Shown: positions 1 to 8,611, counted from the first letter of the stretch. The stretch: 44,381 nucleotides of DNA from Bacteroidota bacterium (GCA_018267655.1 JAFDYB010000085.1:1-44381); one strand, 5' to 3'. Notes: a model not told the origin generated them from the sequence alone. A program made the numbers and translations.

Positions 1-131
1 AACACGGGTTTTGCGTCAGGCGGGCTGACGTGCAAACTTGGAGCTTTGTGCTACTATTCAAGTTCAGTGCTGGTTGACAGTTTTGTGCTCCGAAACCCGC
101 CCGAACGCAAAGCCCGGGAACGTTAGGCCCA
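1..131 (+). repeat. attC-like site 0 (left end cut by the window)
   Basis: The site starts inside its left box (only AAC is visible) and ends with GTTAGGCCCA at 122-131. The arms pair: CGGGTTTTGCG near the left against CGCAAAGCCCG near the right, and GGCGGGC against GCCCGCC, with a one-base asymmetry in between. The loop carries two versions of a GTGCT...TTTGTGCT motif. The predicted cut is between 122 and 123, where cassette C1 begins. The closing cassette of this site lies outside the window. Confidence 0.8.
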
Positions 132-226
132 ATTTTTGACATTAACATTAAAAAGACAAAATCGTTTGAGAAATGAACTTTCAAGTAATTAAAGTGTACA
201 GATATGGAGACATTAATAATAAAACT

Positions 227-1720
227 ATGCAAACTCGTAAATTAGCACTTTATCTCACAATTTTATTGACATTCACTTTTTTCGATTCTAATTCACAAAC
301 GGACTCTTTAGCGAACTTTGATTTCAATAAAAAATACACCATCGAACAACAGCGTTACGATTTAATAATTTTAAAAGAGGTTTTACAAAAAGCGCATCCT
401 GGAATTTATTGGTATACAACCAAAGAAAAGTTTGAAAAGAAGTATGATTCACTTTACAAAAACATTATTTCTGAAAAAACTGAATCTCAATTTTTATTGC
501 ATATTCTTCCTTTACTTGAAGAAATTCATTGCAGTCATACCTACTGGAGGCTCTCAGAAGATCTTGAAAAATACAAAACAACTTATTTAAAACGCTTTCC
601 GGTTAATGTGAAAATTATTGATAAAAAGATCTATGTAAAGGACAATTTTAGTTCGGACACAACGATTCACGTGGGACAAGAAATTACATCTATCAATGGC
701 TGCAAAATTTCAAATCTGCTGTCAATGTTTTCACAGTTTTCGTGGGCAGACGGTATAAATAAAGACGCGCAGCTTTCATTAGTTGAAGCGCAATTTAAAA
801 CCTTACTTGAACTTTATTTTAACTTTCCCAATAATTATAAAATCACGTTCGCAGAGCCAAATACAAAAGTGAAACAAGTGTCCCCGCTCTCTTTTGAGGA
901 GTATGGCAATAAGTACTACGCAAAATATCCAATATCAAATCCCCGAAGAGTTACTTTCATTGACTCATTAAATACTGCGGTTTTAACTTATGACGACTTT
1001 ATGTGTGACAGCACTGAATTTGTACAATTTACAAATGAAAGTTTTAAGCTTATTCGAGACAAAGGAATAAATAATTTAATAATTGACGTAAGAAAGAACT
1101 TTGGTGGGGCCGGCGAATATGGAGGATATTTGATTTCTAATTTTGCTAAAAAAGAATTTAACGTGTATGATCACTTGGAGGTAACTTTAAATCCCAAAGA
1201 CACTATTTTTAAATTTATTTCCAACCCATATCCTAAAAATCTACTAGGAGAAATACAGACTTATTTGGACTCAGGTAAAATAAAGAAAGTGAAAAATGTA
1301 TATTGGCTTGACAAATCATTATATATCGGGACTGCTTTACAACCTTTCAAACCATATCCTAATAATTTCAATGGAAAGGTTTACGTATTGATAGGTAATA
1401 GAAGTTTTTCTGCAGCAAGTGACTTCGCATCATCAGTTTATAATAACAAAGTGGCAGTATTAGTTGGTCAAACGACTGGTGGTGGTTATAAGGGAAACAC
1501 CAGCGAAGCTGATTTTGAATTAAAGCTTCCAAACTCCAAAATACGAATTCGTGTCCCAGTTAAAAGATGCTTGACTTCAGTTTCTCGTGCCTGTTCATCA
1601 GACGGGGTGGTTCCTGACTATATTGTTAAACCTAATCTAAATGATTTTAAAAAAGGTATAGACTCGGAAATGACATTTACATTAGACCTTATAAAAAAAC
1701 AAAAATCAAAGCAGAAATAA
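227..1720 (+). CDS. S41 family peptidase (C-terminal processing protease-like), secreted
   Basis: Probable serine protease of the S41 tail-specific family, exported to the periplasm or cell surface. I start it at the ATG at 227 because that gives a clear signal peptide (Lys/Arg, then a hydrophobic run, then SNSQ). An in-frame ATG at 173 would add 18 non-signal residues. The family core is visible: IDVRKNFGGAGEYGG, then GNRSFSAASDF, where the Ser encoded at 1409-1411 is the likely nucleophile, then TTGGGYKGNTSEADF and a terminal SSDGVVPDYIV segment typical of S41 proteins. The N-terminal half (YDLIILKEVLQKAHPGIYW) resembles the helical cap of Bacteroidota S41 proteins. It is the only gene of cassette C1 and ends 4 bp before the attC box. 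A clear promoter is not seen. The substrate is unknown. Confidence 0.85.
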   Translation: MQTRKLALYLTILLTFTFFDSNSQTDSLANFDFNKKYTIEQQRYDLIILKEVLQKAHPGIYWYTTKEKFEKKYDSLYKNIISEKTESQFLLHILPLLEEIHCSHTYWRLSEDLEKYKTTYLKRFPVNVKIIDKKIYVKDNFSSDTTIHVGQEITSINGCKISNLLSMFSQFSWADGINKDAQLSLVEAQFKTLLELYFNFPNNYKITFAEPNTKVKQVSPLSFEEYGNKYYAKYPISNPRRVTFIDSLNTAVLTYDDFMCDSTEFVQFTNESFKLIRDKGINNLIIDVRKNFGGAGEYGGYLISNFAKKEFNVYDHLEVTLNPKDTIFKFISNPYPKNLLGEIQTYLDSGKIKKVKNVYWLDKSLYIGTALQPFKPYPNNFNGKVYVLIGNRSFSAASDFASSVYNNKVAVLVGQTTGGGYKGNTSEADFELKLPNSKIRIRVPVKRCLTSVSRACSSDGVVPDYIVKPNLNDFKKGIDSEMTFTLDLIKKQKSKQK

Positions 1721-1724
1721 AAAC

Positions 1725-1909
1725 TGGGCCTAACAGCAAATTCGCCCAATGCGGGGGACTCAGTCATCGCTCGCACGCGGACAAGTTGCCCCTTCGGGAA
1801 ATTATTTTGCGGCTCGCTAAAAACCATGTATCTTCGATATAAACATTTGTGGGTATAGACAGTGGATGCTCCGAAAGCCGCACTGGGCAAATTCGCAAAA
1901 CGTTATGCC
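1725..1909 (+). repeat. attC-like site 1
   Basis: Opens with TGGGCCTAAC (1725-1734), which matches the C1 head at 122-131, and ends with GTTATGCC (1902-1909). The arms GCAAATTCGCCCAATGCGG and CCGCACTGGGCAAATTCGC pair with three mismatches. All three are A-C on the top strand and G-T wobbles on the bottom strand. This is the longest site in the window (185 bp), with a long loop (about 1757-1875). Predicted cut 1902/1903. Confidence 0.82.
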
Positions 1910-1968
1910 TCACCTTATTAAGACCGATGGTGCAAACATTAGACATAATAAATATACATCAACAACTA

Positions 1969-1998
1969 TTTGAATTATAAATTTAATTCATACATTTG
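1969..1998 (+). promoter_or_regulatory. Bacteroidota-type promoter for the SDH_sah protease gene
   Basis: TTTG at 1969-1972, an 18-bp spacer, then TACATTTG at 1991-1998, a full match to TAnnTTTG. The gene starts 20 bp downstream. The promoter lies inside cassette C2, so the cassette can be expressed without an integron Pc promoter. Confidence 0.7.
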
Positions 1999-2017
1999 AA
2001 ACAATATAATAAAGAAA

Positions 2018-2875
2018 ATGAAGCCAATTTTTGACAGTACTTTACACGACATTTTAAACGATAGATTATCAAAACTTGAAACACATTTTGATGCTGATGT
2101 AATCTTTTATTATGGTTCAATTGCGAATTCATTAGAAAAACCATTTAGAGACTTTATTGAAGATTTAAAATCTGACACAATTCAACATTCAACACTTTGC
2201 ATTATTTTAAATACACCAGGAGGAAGTGCTGAAACAGTAGAAAAATTAGTTAAAATAACAAGACATCATTATAAAGAGGTCTATTTTATTGTTCCTGACG
2301 CTGCATATTCAGCAGGTACAATTTTTTGTATGTCTGGGGATAAAATTTATATGGACTATTCTTCATCACTTGGACCAATTGACCCACAAGTTTTCAATGG
2401 AAAAAATTGGGTTCCTGCTCTTGGCTATCTTGACAAGGTTGAGGAAATGATTGAAAAGTCAGCAAAGGGTACTTTAACCCAAGCAGAACTTATAATGATG
2501 AGAGAGCAAGATATCGCAATGTTAAGAAGATTTGAACAAGCAAGAGACTTAACCATTGAACTTTTGAAAGAATGGCTTGTTAAATATAAATTCAAAAATT
2601 GGAACAATCATAGCAATGGCAATACTGTAACTGCCAAAGAAAAAACTGACAGAGCCACAGAAATTGCAAGAGATTTGTCAAATAATAAACTTTGGCATTC
2701 GCACGGTCGTTCCATTGATGTTGCGGCATTGACACATATTTTAAAACTTAAAATCGAGGACTATTCTAATGATACAATTTTGAAACCACTAATAAGAGAA
2801 TACAACGACCTTATTTGTCAATACATAATTAGAAACAATTCAGAGGCATTTTTGCATTCAAGAAAATTTATATAA
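2018..2875 (+). CDS. SDH_sah-family (ClpP/SppA fold) serine protease
   Basis: A 285-residue protein with the core of the Clp/crotonase-fold serine proteases. ILNTPGGSAET (about residues 63-73) gives the Gly-rich oxyanion strand. PDAAYSAGTIF contains the likely nucleophile Ser98. YMDYSSSLGPIDPQ follows, the SppA/NfeD/SDH-like segment that includes GPIDP. The layout best fits the serine dehydrogenase proteinase family (SDH_sah, PF01972). No signal peptide or strong membrane segment is visible, so a cytosolic protein is likely. Such proteins are often accessory genes of unknown substrate. The gene follows its own promoter, and a 67-codon gene begins 9 bp after its stop, probably in the same transcript. 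Confidence 0.78.
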   Translation: MKPIFDSTLHDILNDRLSKLETHFDADVIFYYGSIANSLEKPFRDFIEDLKSDTIQHSTLCIILNTPGGSAETVEKLVKITRHHYKEVYFIVPDAAYSAGTIFCMSGDKIYMDYSSSLGPIDPQVFNGKNWVPALGYLDKVEEMIEKSAKGTLTQAELIMMREQDIAMLRRFEQARDLTIELLKEWLVKYKFKNWNNHSNGNTVTAKEKTDRATEIARDLSNNKLWHSHGRSIDVAALTHILKLKIEDYSNDTILKPLIREYNDLICQYIIRNNSEAFLHSRKFI

Positions 2876-2884
2876 CTTTGCAAT

Positions 2885-3088
2885 ATGAAATCAATAGCTG
2901 ACAAACTACAAGATACTGTTAAGTTGGAAGAGAAAAAAAACTCCAACGACAAGAACTTTAAAGAGTTTGAACAACTCATTTCGCAAATGGACAAATTAGG
3001 CTTCATTAAAAAACCTAACTATTCATTTCCTCTTGTTGACACCATTGGCAAGACTACCTATTCTACACTTAACAAACATACAATTTAA
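2885..3088 (+). CDS. Small charged protein of unknown function, partner of the SDH_sah protease
   Basis: A 67-residue, Lys/Glu-rich protein I do not recognise. Residues 1-40 look helical and possibly coiled-coil (KLEEKKNSNDKNFKEFEQLI), followed by a short Pro/Thr-rich tail. It starts 9 bp after the protease stop and ends 20 bp before the attC box, so the two genes fill cassette C2. The close spacing suggests a subunit, adaptor or substrate-type partner of the protease; this is inference only. The reading frame that opens at 3033 and runs on through the attC site is not believed to be real. Confidence 0.55.
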   Translation: MKSIADKLQDTVKLEEKKNSNDKNFKEFEQLISQMDKLGFIKKPNYSFPLVDTIGKTTYSTLNKHTI

Positions 3089-3108
3089 CAATAATAACGA
3101 AGGGCGAA

Positions 3109-3243
3109 GGCATAACACGGTATTGCCAAAATGGCGGCAGAAGTGCTACTATAAAACATTTGTGCTAAATTCAACGGCAGTAATTCTATTGAAACTTAGT
3201 GCTAATAATCCGCCACTTCGGCAATACCCAAAACGTTACCTGC
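3109..3243 (+). repeat. attC-like site 2
   Basis: Opens with GGCATAAC (3109-3116) and ends with GTTACCTGC (3235-3243). Arms GGTATTGCC-A-AA-A-TGGCGG and, as reverse complement of the right arm, GGTATTGCC-G-AA-G-TGGCGG. The same two A/G differences recur in most sites. Predicted cut 3235/3236. Confidence 0.82.
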
Positions 3244-3289
3244 AACCCTATGACAGAACGCATAAACAATCAACCGAGAGACAAAATAA

Positions 3290-4444
3290 ATGAAAGCAAC
3301 TAAAATATTTACAGATTTTTTTAACAGCGAAAAAGCAGGTGGTCTTGTTTTAATTGCTTGCACAATTTTATCATTGACACTTGCTAACTCAAATTTTGGA
3401 GCAAGTTATCACGACTTTTTCCAAAGTCAACTTGCAGGACACAGTTTTGAGCATTGGATTAATGATGGATTAATGACTATTTTCTTTTTGCTCATTGGAT
3501 TGGAATTAGAAAGAGAAATTTATCAAGGCGAACTTTCAAATATCAAAGACGCTTTATTACCAATTTTTGGAGCATTGGGTGGAATGCTGATTCCAGCAGG
3601 AATATTTTTGTTATTCAATTATGGAACTGCAACGCAATCAGGTGCAGGTATTCCAATGGCGACAGATATTGCTTTTGCTTTGGGAATTTTATCACTGTTA
3701 GGCAATCGAGTACCAACTTCTCTAAAAATATTTTTGACAGCATTAGCAGTTATTGACGATTTAGGAGCAATAATTATTATTGCCATTTTCTACACCAAAA
3801 CTTTACTTTGGACAAACCTATTTATCGCATTAGGAATTTGGCTTTTGTTATTTATCATCGGAAAACTAAATGTGAGAAATTTAATTCCCTACTTAATAGG
3901 CGGAGTTGCAATGTGGTATTTTATGCTTCATTCAGGCGTTCACGCCACTATTACAGGTGTTTTGTTGGCATTTGCCATTCCATTTGGTAATGGAGGCGAA
4001 AAATCAACTTCGTATATTTTGCAACATTTTCTACACAAACCAGTTGCTTTTATAATTTTACCAATATTTGCGTTAGCCAATACAGCAATAGTTTTTAGTG
4101 GCGACATTTCACAAACATTGACAGAAAATAACAGCTTAGGAATAGCACTTGGTCTAATAGTTGGCAAACCTTTGGGTATTTTTCTTTTCGCACTTTTAGC
4201 AGTCACTTTTGGACTTTGCAAACTACCATCAGATTTAAATTGGAAGTCAATTTTTGGTGTAGGACTTTTGGCAGGAATAGGTTTTACAATGTCTATTTTT
4301 GTAACCTTACTTGCTTTTGACAACGAAACAATAATAAATAACTCAAAATTAATAATCTTAATTTCTTCATTAATAGCAGGACTTTTAGGTTTTTTTGTTT
4401 TGAACGGGATTTTAAACAAAACATATATAGACGATGAGCAATAA
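3290..4444 (+). CDS. nhaA: Na+/H+ antiporter NhaA
   Basis: A 384-residue inner-membrane antiporter that exports Na+ in exchange for protons, for salt and alkaline pH tolerance. The family signature is clear: TDIAFALGILSLLGNRVP, then FLTALAVIDDLGAIIIIA, with the paired transport aspartates at residues 156-157 (equivalent to Asp163/Asp164 of E. coli NhaA), and many hydrophobic segments throughout. The length agrees with the family. The ATG at 3290 gives the usual start, a short amphipathic helix then TM1. It overlaps the following DUF389 gene by 11 bp, so the two are probably translated together. It is the first gene of cassette C3, only 47 bp after the attC end; I see no convincing promoter in that gap. 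Confidence 0.95.
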   Translation: MKATKIFTDFFNSEKAGGLVLIACTILSLTLANSNFGASYHDFFQSQLAGHSFEHWINDGLMTIFFLLIGLELEREIYQGELSNIKDALLPIFGALGGMLIPAGIFLLFNYGTATQSGAGIPMATDIAFALGILSLLGNRVPTSLKIFLTALAVIDDLGAIIIIAIFYTKTLLWTNLFIALGIWLLLFIIGKLNVRNLIPYLIGGVAMWYFMLHSGVHATITGVLLAFAIPFGNGGEKSTSYILQHFLHKPVAFIILPIFALANTAIVFSGDISQTLTENNSLGIALGLIVGKPLGIFLFALLAVTFGLCKLPSDLNWKSIFGVGLLAGIGFTMSIFVTLLAFDNETIINNSKLIILISSLIAGLLGFFVLNGILNKTYIDDEQ

Positions 4445-5732
4445 AGTGTTTGATTTTATTAATCTTCATAATGGTGAAGAGGAGCAAAAAAAAGTTTTAG
4501 AAAATATAAAATCCAATATTTCTTTTCGTGGTTCTAACTTATGGATTTTGGCTTGTGCAATCGTAATTGCATCAGTTGGTTTAAATGTAAATTCAACAGC
4601 AGTCATCATTGGTGCAATGCTTATTTCTCCATTAATGAGTCCAATAGTTGGAGCAGGATTTGCCTTGGCAATTTATGATTTCGAATTACTAAAAAAATCA
4701 GGAAAAAACCTTTTAATAGCAACTATTGTAAGTTTAGTAGTCGCTTCAATTTATTTTTTCATAAGTCCTTTTAAAGAAACTCAATCAGAATTATTAGCAA
4801 GAACATCTCCAAATATTTATGATGTTCTTATCGCTTTTTTTGGAGGTTTAGTAGGTGTAATTGCTCTAACAAGAGTAGAAAAAGGGAATCCAATTCCAGG
4901 CGTGGCTATCGCCACGGCTTTAATGCCTCCACTTTGTACAGCAGGTTATGGTTTGGCAATAGGGAATTTTTCATATTTTTTTGGTGCTTTTTATTTATAT
5001 TCAATTAATTGCTTTTTTATATGTATATCTACTTTTTTGATTGTTAAATATCTAAAATATGAACCTGTTAGAAGTTTGAATCCTAAATTTGAAAAACAAA
5101 TTAGGTACGGCATCACTTCTTTAATTTTGATTATGATAATTCCAAGTTTTTATTTAGCATATAATCTACTCAATGAAAAAAAGTACGCTCAAAAAGTTGA
5201 ACAGTTTATCTCAAATGAGTTTACAAATAATGGTTACACAATTATTTATAAAAACACAAAATTTAATTCAAATCCTAAAAAAATTGAAGTCGCATTTTTA
5301 ACCAAAAAATTTAATGCTGAAGAAATAAAAGTGTTAAATCAAAAGTTAGTTCAATACGATATTAGCAATACAAAATTAGAAATCAAACAAGACGTAAAAG
5401 ATTTAAAAAGTGAAATATTAGACGAATTAAATAATCAAAACAAAAATTTATCTGAAAAAGATATTTTAATAAATAATCTTCAAAATGAACTTGGTGATTA
5501 TAAATTTGATAATTCTGACATTCAGAAAGAATTAAAAATATTATTTCCAGAACTTAAAAATGTATCGTTTGGTAGACATTCAATAAATCAAAATAGTGAT
5601 AGTGCAAAAGTTCTAACAGTTGTTCTTTATCAAATTGACAATAAAAAGGAAAATGTAGATACAGAAAAAATCAGAAATTGGTTAAACCAAAAATTGAAAA
5701 CAACAAATGTGAAATTAATTAAGCAAGAATAA
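4434..5732 (+). CDS. DUF389-family membrane protein (TIGR00341/TIGR00271 type)
   Basis: A 432-residue protein with an N-terminal DUF389 membrane domain (about residues 35-210). It contains the family-typical NSTAVIIGAMLISPLMSPI and the later segment PIPGVAIATALMPPLCTAG. A last membrane segment at about 225-245 is followed by a soluble, Lys/Asn-rich C-terminal part with possible coiled coil (about 310-355). The biochemical function of DUF389 proteins is not established. Here it starts inside the end of nhaA (11-bp overlap), so it may act with or modulate the antiporter. It ends 5 bp before the attC site. Confidence 0.85.
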   Translation: MSNKVFDFINLHNGEEEQKKVLENIKSNISFRGSNLWILACAIVIASVGLNVNSTAVIIGAMLISPLMSPIVGAGFALAIYDFELLKKSGKNLLIATIVSLVVASIYFFISPFKETQSELLARTSPNIYDVLIAFFGGLVGVIALTRVEKGNPIPGVAIATALMPPLCTAGYGLAIGNFSYFFGAFYLYSINCFFICISTFLIVKYLKYEPVRSLNPKFEKQIRYGITSLILIMIIPSFYLAYNLLNEKKYAQKVEQFISNEFTNNGYTIIYKNTKFNSNPKKIEVAFLTKKFNAEEIKVLNQKLVQYDISNTKLEIKQDVKDLKSEILDELNNQNKNLSEKDILINNLQNELGDYKFDNSDIQKELKILFPELKNVSFGRHSINQNSDSAKVLTVVLYQIDNKKENVDTEKIRNWLNQKLKTTNVKLIKQE

Positions 5733-5737
5733 GGGCA

Positions 5738-5874
5738 GCAGGTAACAGCAGTTTGGCAAAATGGCGGGTTCAGTGCTAATTTAAACATTCAGTTTTCAAA
5801 TAAACATTAGTGCTAAAATGAAAGTAAGTGCTTCTAAAACCGCCACTTCGCCAAGCTGCAAAACGTTGGCTGTA
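5738..5874 (+). repeat. attC-like site 3
   Basis: Opens with GCAGGTAAC (5738-5746), matching the C3 head at 3235-3243, and ends with GTTGGCTGTA (5865-5874). The left arm CAG-T-TTGGC-A-AA-A-TGGCGG pairs with a right arm whose reverse complement is CAG-C-TTGGC-G-AA-G-TGGCGG. The core here is GTTG rather than GTTA. Predicted cut 5865/5866. Confidence 0.82.
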
Positions 5875-5895
5875 ATTCTAGAAAACCACAAACAA

Positions 5896-6573
5896 CTAAT
5901 TCCTATCTATACAGGAAAAAACCAAATCGTTTAAAAATTCAACAATTTCAGTCTCCTTACCTTTTCGGGTAAAATCTGTAAGTGACGACAGGTTATGCAT
6001 AAAAAAATTTTGAAAATGTGCTACTTCTATAATGGTAGAAGCTAATGATTTGGGGAATTTATAGTTGGAATTGTATTCTAAAATGACATTACCAATGAGC
6101 GAACACAAATCCTTATATGGCTGAAAAAAGTTTAATTTATTGTTTGCTGAAACTTGCTTTGTTAAATAGGCTTTAGAGCCTTCCGCAACAATTACAGGAT
6201 GTAGCAAACTTTCATCTATATAACTTGTTTGTTTGTCATCTTCAATTGGGCTAGATAATAGGTTTATTATTTTTTGTAACTTAACCTTAGGTTCTTCTAT
6301 ATTATTAGTTTGATAGCTTATTTGAAACCCAATCCATCCAAAATACCAAGCAGTAATATATATCAATAATTTATGCTTATTTTCAAAATATCTGTAAATT
6401 CCTGCTTCTGTAGAACCAATGACTTGCGCAAGTTTTTTAAAGGTAAAATCCTCAAATCCTAATTTATAAATTAACTCTACACTATGCTTCAAAATTCTTC
6501 TTCCTAACTCAGTTTCTTCAGGGTTTCGAAGATATAAATCTTCATTCATTTTTATTTTGAATTGATACGGCAT
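5896..6573 (-). CDS. TetR/AcrR-family transcriptional regulator
   Basis: A 225-residue regulator and the only minus-strand gene in the window. The N-terminal helix-turn-helix is clear: RRILKHSVELIYKLGFEDF, then FKKLAQVIGSTEAGIYRYF, then ENKHKLL. The C-terminal ligand-binding part is unlike any family I know. I choose the ATG at 6573. A TTG at 6597 is also open, but a TAnnTTTG -10 element (6602-6595 on the minus strand) overlaps it, so translation there is unlikely. It is transcribed divergently from the dedA-like gene across a 117-bp region with a pseudo-palindrome (6625-6643), so it probably represses itself and the downstream cassette operon. Confidence 0.85.
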   Translation of the reverse strand: MPYQFKIKMNEDLYLRNPEETELGRRILKHSVELIYKLGFEDFTFKKLAQVIGSTEAGIYRYFENKHKLLIYITAWYFGWIGFQISYQTNNIEEPKVKLQKIINLLSSPIEDDKQTSYIDESLLHPVIVAEGSKAYLTKQVSANNKLNFFQPYKDLCSLIGNVILEYNSNYKFPKSLASTIIEVAHFQNFFMHNLSSLTDFTRKGKETEIVEFLNDLVFSCIDRN

Positions 6574-6594
6574 TATTTCTGAATTGATGTTATG

Positions 6595-6602
6595 CAAAGT
6601 TA
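6595..6602 (-). promoter_or_regulatory. -10-type promoter element for the TetR gene
   Basis: Minus-strand TAACTTTG fits TAnnTTTG, 21 bp upstream of the chosen ATG. No good TTTG is seen at the -33 position. The candidate operator sits where the -33 box would be. Confidence 0.5.
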
Positions 6603-6624
6603 TAAAAAAGTTTTACATTTTTTT

Positions 6625-6643
6625 ATGATAGTAATGCTATTAT
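6625..6643. promoter_or_regulatory. Candidate TetR operator
   Basis: A 19-bp imperfect palindrome with core ATAG-TAATG-CTAT; 14 of 19 positions are symmetric. It lies midway between the two divergent promoters (6595-6602 minus, 6659-6666 plus), where a TetR dimer could block both. Assignment is by position only. Confidence 0.45.
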
Positions 6644-6658
6644 TTAAAATACTTATAC

Positions 6659-6666
6659 TATCTTTG
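6659..6666 (+). promoter_or_regulatory. -10-type promoter element for the dedA-like operon
   Basis: TATCTTTG matches TAnnTTTG, 24 bp before the ATG at 6691. A -33 TTTG is not evident. Confidence 0.55.
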
Positions 6667-6690
6667 CATTCTAAAATAAAATAAAAAATA

Positions 6691-7347
6691 ATGGAGGCTC
6701 TTTTTGAATTCTTTCAGCACTTATCAGATCCTGATTGGATAATGAGCAATGGCGGATTATATTTAGTATTGCTAATCTTGTTTATTGAGACAGGAATAAT
6801 AATTGGTTTTTTCCTGCCGGGGGATCCACTTTTATTTATTTCCGGGATGGTGATTGCTTCTGCCAATGAGACACCATTTCCCTTTGATAACCAAGTTCTT
6901 AATTTGATATTCTGGATGATATTGTTTACAGGGTCAACAATTCTTGGAAACTTCTTTGGGTATTGGTTCGGCTATAAATTCAAACATATTGTAAACAGAA
7001 AAGAAGACACTTGGTTTTTGAAACGAAAACACATTCAAACAGCACACAACTTTTATGAAAAGCGAGGTGGCTTTGCTATTGCAATTGCACGGTTTTTACC
7101 CATAGTTAGGACTTTTGCTCCAATTATAGCAGGCACAGTAGAAATGAATTTCAAGAAATTTGCTTTTTACAATGTTCTGGGAGCTGTAGTTTGGGTTGGA
7201 AGCATTGTTTCTTTGGGTTATATCTTAGGAAATAATCCTTGGGTAATAAAAAATATAGAATATGTTTTAATGGGTCTGGTATTATTTGTAACCGCACCTG
7301 TAATCATTAAATTGTTTTTTAATAAAAAAGTGGATACAAGGTCTTAA
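6691..7347 (+). CDS. DedA-family (VTT domain) membrane protein
   Basis: A 218-residue integral membrane protein of the DedA/VTT family. Members act as lipid carriers or scramblases or support envelope and proton-gradient homeostasis. Family motifs are present: FIETGIIIGFFLPGDPLLF with Glu33 and the PGD triad, then GNFFGYWFGY, then ARFLPIVRTFAPIIAGTVEM with Arg134 and Arg140, then a final membrane helix. The length fits the family. It is the first plus-strand gene of cassette C4 and is followed by the PepSY-like genes after a 76-bp gap. Regulation by the divergent TetR protein is likely. Confidence 0.88.
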   Translation: MEALFEFFQHLSDPDWIMSNGGLYLVLLILFIETGIIIGFFLPGDPLLFISGMVIASANETPFPFDNQVLNLIFWMILFTGSTILGNFFGYWFGYKFKHIVNRKEDTWFLKRKHIQTAHNFYEKRGGFAIAIARFLPIVRTFAPIIAGTVEMNFKKFAFYNVLGAVVWVGSIVSLGYILGNNPWVIKNIEYVLMGLVLFVTAPVIIKLFFNKKVDTRS

Positions 7348-7423
7348 ATAAAGTTTGTAATCATAAATATGGAGTATGCGAAAATCCAATTAAAGAGTAG
7401 CGAAATTTAAAAAATGAAAAAAA

Positions 7424-7867
7424 ATGAAAAAGATTAATCTGTTTAAAAGTCTGTTAACCGCATTTGCATTAACAACATCTGTATCTATGTTTGCACAAGA
7501 TGGAGTGATACCATTCAAAGAGGTTCCTGTTACAATCCAAAATTATGTTAGCACACACTTTCCTAGTACAAAAGTAAATCAAGCTGAAATAGATTATGAA
7601 GGATTGACAAAAGAATATGAAATTCATCTGGACGGAAATATCAAGTTGGAGTTTGATACGAAAAATAAAATTAAAGAAATAAAAAGTACATCTAAGCTTC
7701 CCGAAAGTGTTATTCCTTCAAAAATTAGTGAGTATGTAACGGCTAATTATCCCGAAAATTATATTGTTGAATGGGAATTAGATAAAACCCATCAATCAGT
7801 AAAATTAGATAACAAAATTGAACTTGAATTCACTCTGAAAGGAAAATTTTTAAGAATTGATAATTAA
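7424..7867 (+). CDS. Secreted PepSY-like (DUF2874) protein, copy 1
   Basis: A 147-residue protein with a signal peptide (MKKINLFKSLL to about MFAQD) and two PepSY-like repeats. Each has an IxxYVxxHFP or YVTANYPE helix followed by strands ending in KLEFDTKNKIKEI or IELEFTLKGKFLRIDN. This matches the PepSY_like/DUF2874 family of periplasmic proteins in Bacteroidota. The family function is not known; PepSY domains often bind and inhibit enzymes or act in sensing. It has a paralogue immediately downstream, so this is a tandem duplication. Confidence 0.72.
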   Translation: MKKINLFKSLLTAFALTTSVSMFAQDGVIPFKEVPVTIQNYVSTHFPSTKVNQAEIDYEGLTKEYEIHLDGNIKLEFDTKNKIKEIKSTSKLPESVIPSKISEYVTANYPENYIVEWELDKTHQSVKLDNKIELEFTLKGKFLRIDN

Positions 7868-7877
7868 AACAAATATA

Positions 7878-8318
7878 ATGAAAACAAACAAAATAACTTC
7901 AATAATAGCACTTAGTGTTATCTGCTTTTCGCTCTTAAGTTGCGATAAAGAAACGGTATTAAATTCAACACAAACACCAACAGAAATTTCTGAATATGTT
8001 TCAACACATTTTCCAGATAATAAAATACTTCAAGTTGTTGAGGATATTGATATGACCACCAAAACTTACGACGTGATTTTGGAAGAAAATATCAATTTAG
8101 AATTTAACAGAAAAAAAGAAATTATTGGAATTGAAGCTCTCTCCAAACTACCTGAGAGTGTTATCTCTCCAAAAATTAATCAGTATGTTGCTTCTAATTA
8201 CTCTGATAATGATATAATAGAATGGCAATTAGAGAGAAAACACCAAGAAATAAAATTAGATAATGGACTAGACTTGGTGTTTGCATTGGATGGAAGTTTT
8301 AAAAAAATAGATAATTAA
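7878..8318 (+). CDS. PepSY-like lipoprotein, copy 2
   Basis: A 146-residue paralogue of the preceding gene; for example EISEYVSTHFPD and KLPESVISPKINQYVASNY correspond to segments of copy 1. Unlike copy 1 it has a lipobox (SLLSC followed by DKE), so it should be a lipoprotein. The ATG at 7878 is preferred over one at 7857 because it places the signal sequence correctly and lies after the stop of copy 1. The pair, one soluble and one lipid-anchored, suggests division of location after duplication. Confidence 0.72.
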   Translation: MKTNKITSIIALSVICFSLLSCDKETVLNSTQTPTEISEYVSTHFPDNKILQVVEDIDMTTKTYDVILEENINLEFNRKKEIIGIEALSKLPESVISPKINQYVASNYSDNDIIEWQLERKHQEIKLDNGLDLVFALDGSFKKIDN

Positions 8319-8342
8319 AATAAATTAAAAAATCTCAAGATT

Positions 8343-8591
8343 ATGAAATGTCCAAATTGTAATGTAGCCTTGACAATGGCTGACCGTAACGGAATTGAAA
8401 TAGATTATTGTCCTGAATGTCGGGGGATATGGCTTGACCGTGGTGAGCTCGATAAAATTATCGAACGTTCTATTCAACAATCACCAACACCACAAAGAGA
8501 TAATTACCATAATAAGGAAAAATACTACTCCGATAAGGAATATTATTATAAAAAGAAAAAAGGGTTCTTAGGTGATTTATTTGATTTTTAA
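8343..8591 (+). CDS. zf-TFIIB-type zinc-ribbon protein
   Basis: An 82-residue protein with the compact zinc ribbon of the zf-TFIIB family: MKCPNC at the start and YCPECRGIWLDRGEL, so Cys3, Cys6, Cys23 and Cys26 are the probable ligands. A charged, Tyr/Lys-rich tail ends in a hydrophobic FLGDLFDF. These small proteins are common in bacteria and their role is not known. It lies 24 bp after the PepSY-like lipoprotein gene and 20 bp before terC, so it is part of the same operon. Confidence 0.8.
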   Translation: MKCPNCNVALTMADRNGIEIDYCPECRGIWLDRGELDKIIERSIQQSPTPQRDNYHNKEKYYSDKEYYYKKKKGFLGDLFDF

Positions 8592-8611
8592 CCAACTTTA
8601 AAGCGTAATTA

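Noticed and set aside
3033..3293. 86-codon open frame between the small C2 gene and nhaA
   Set aside because: It overlaps the end of the small gene and translates the whole of attC site 2.
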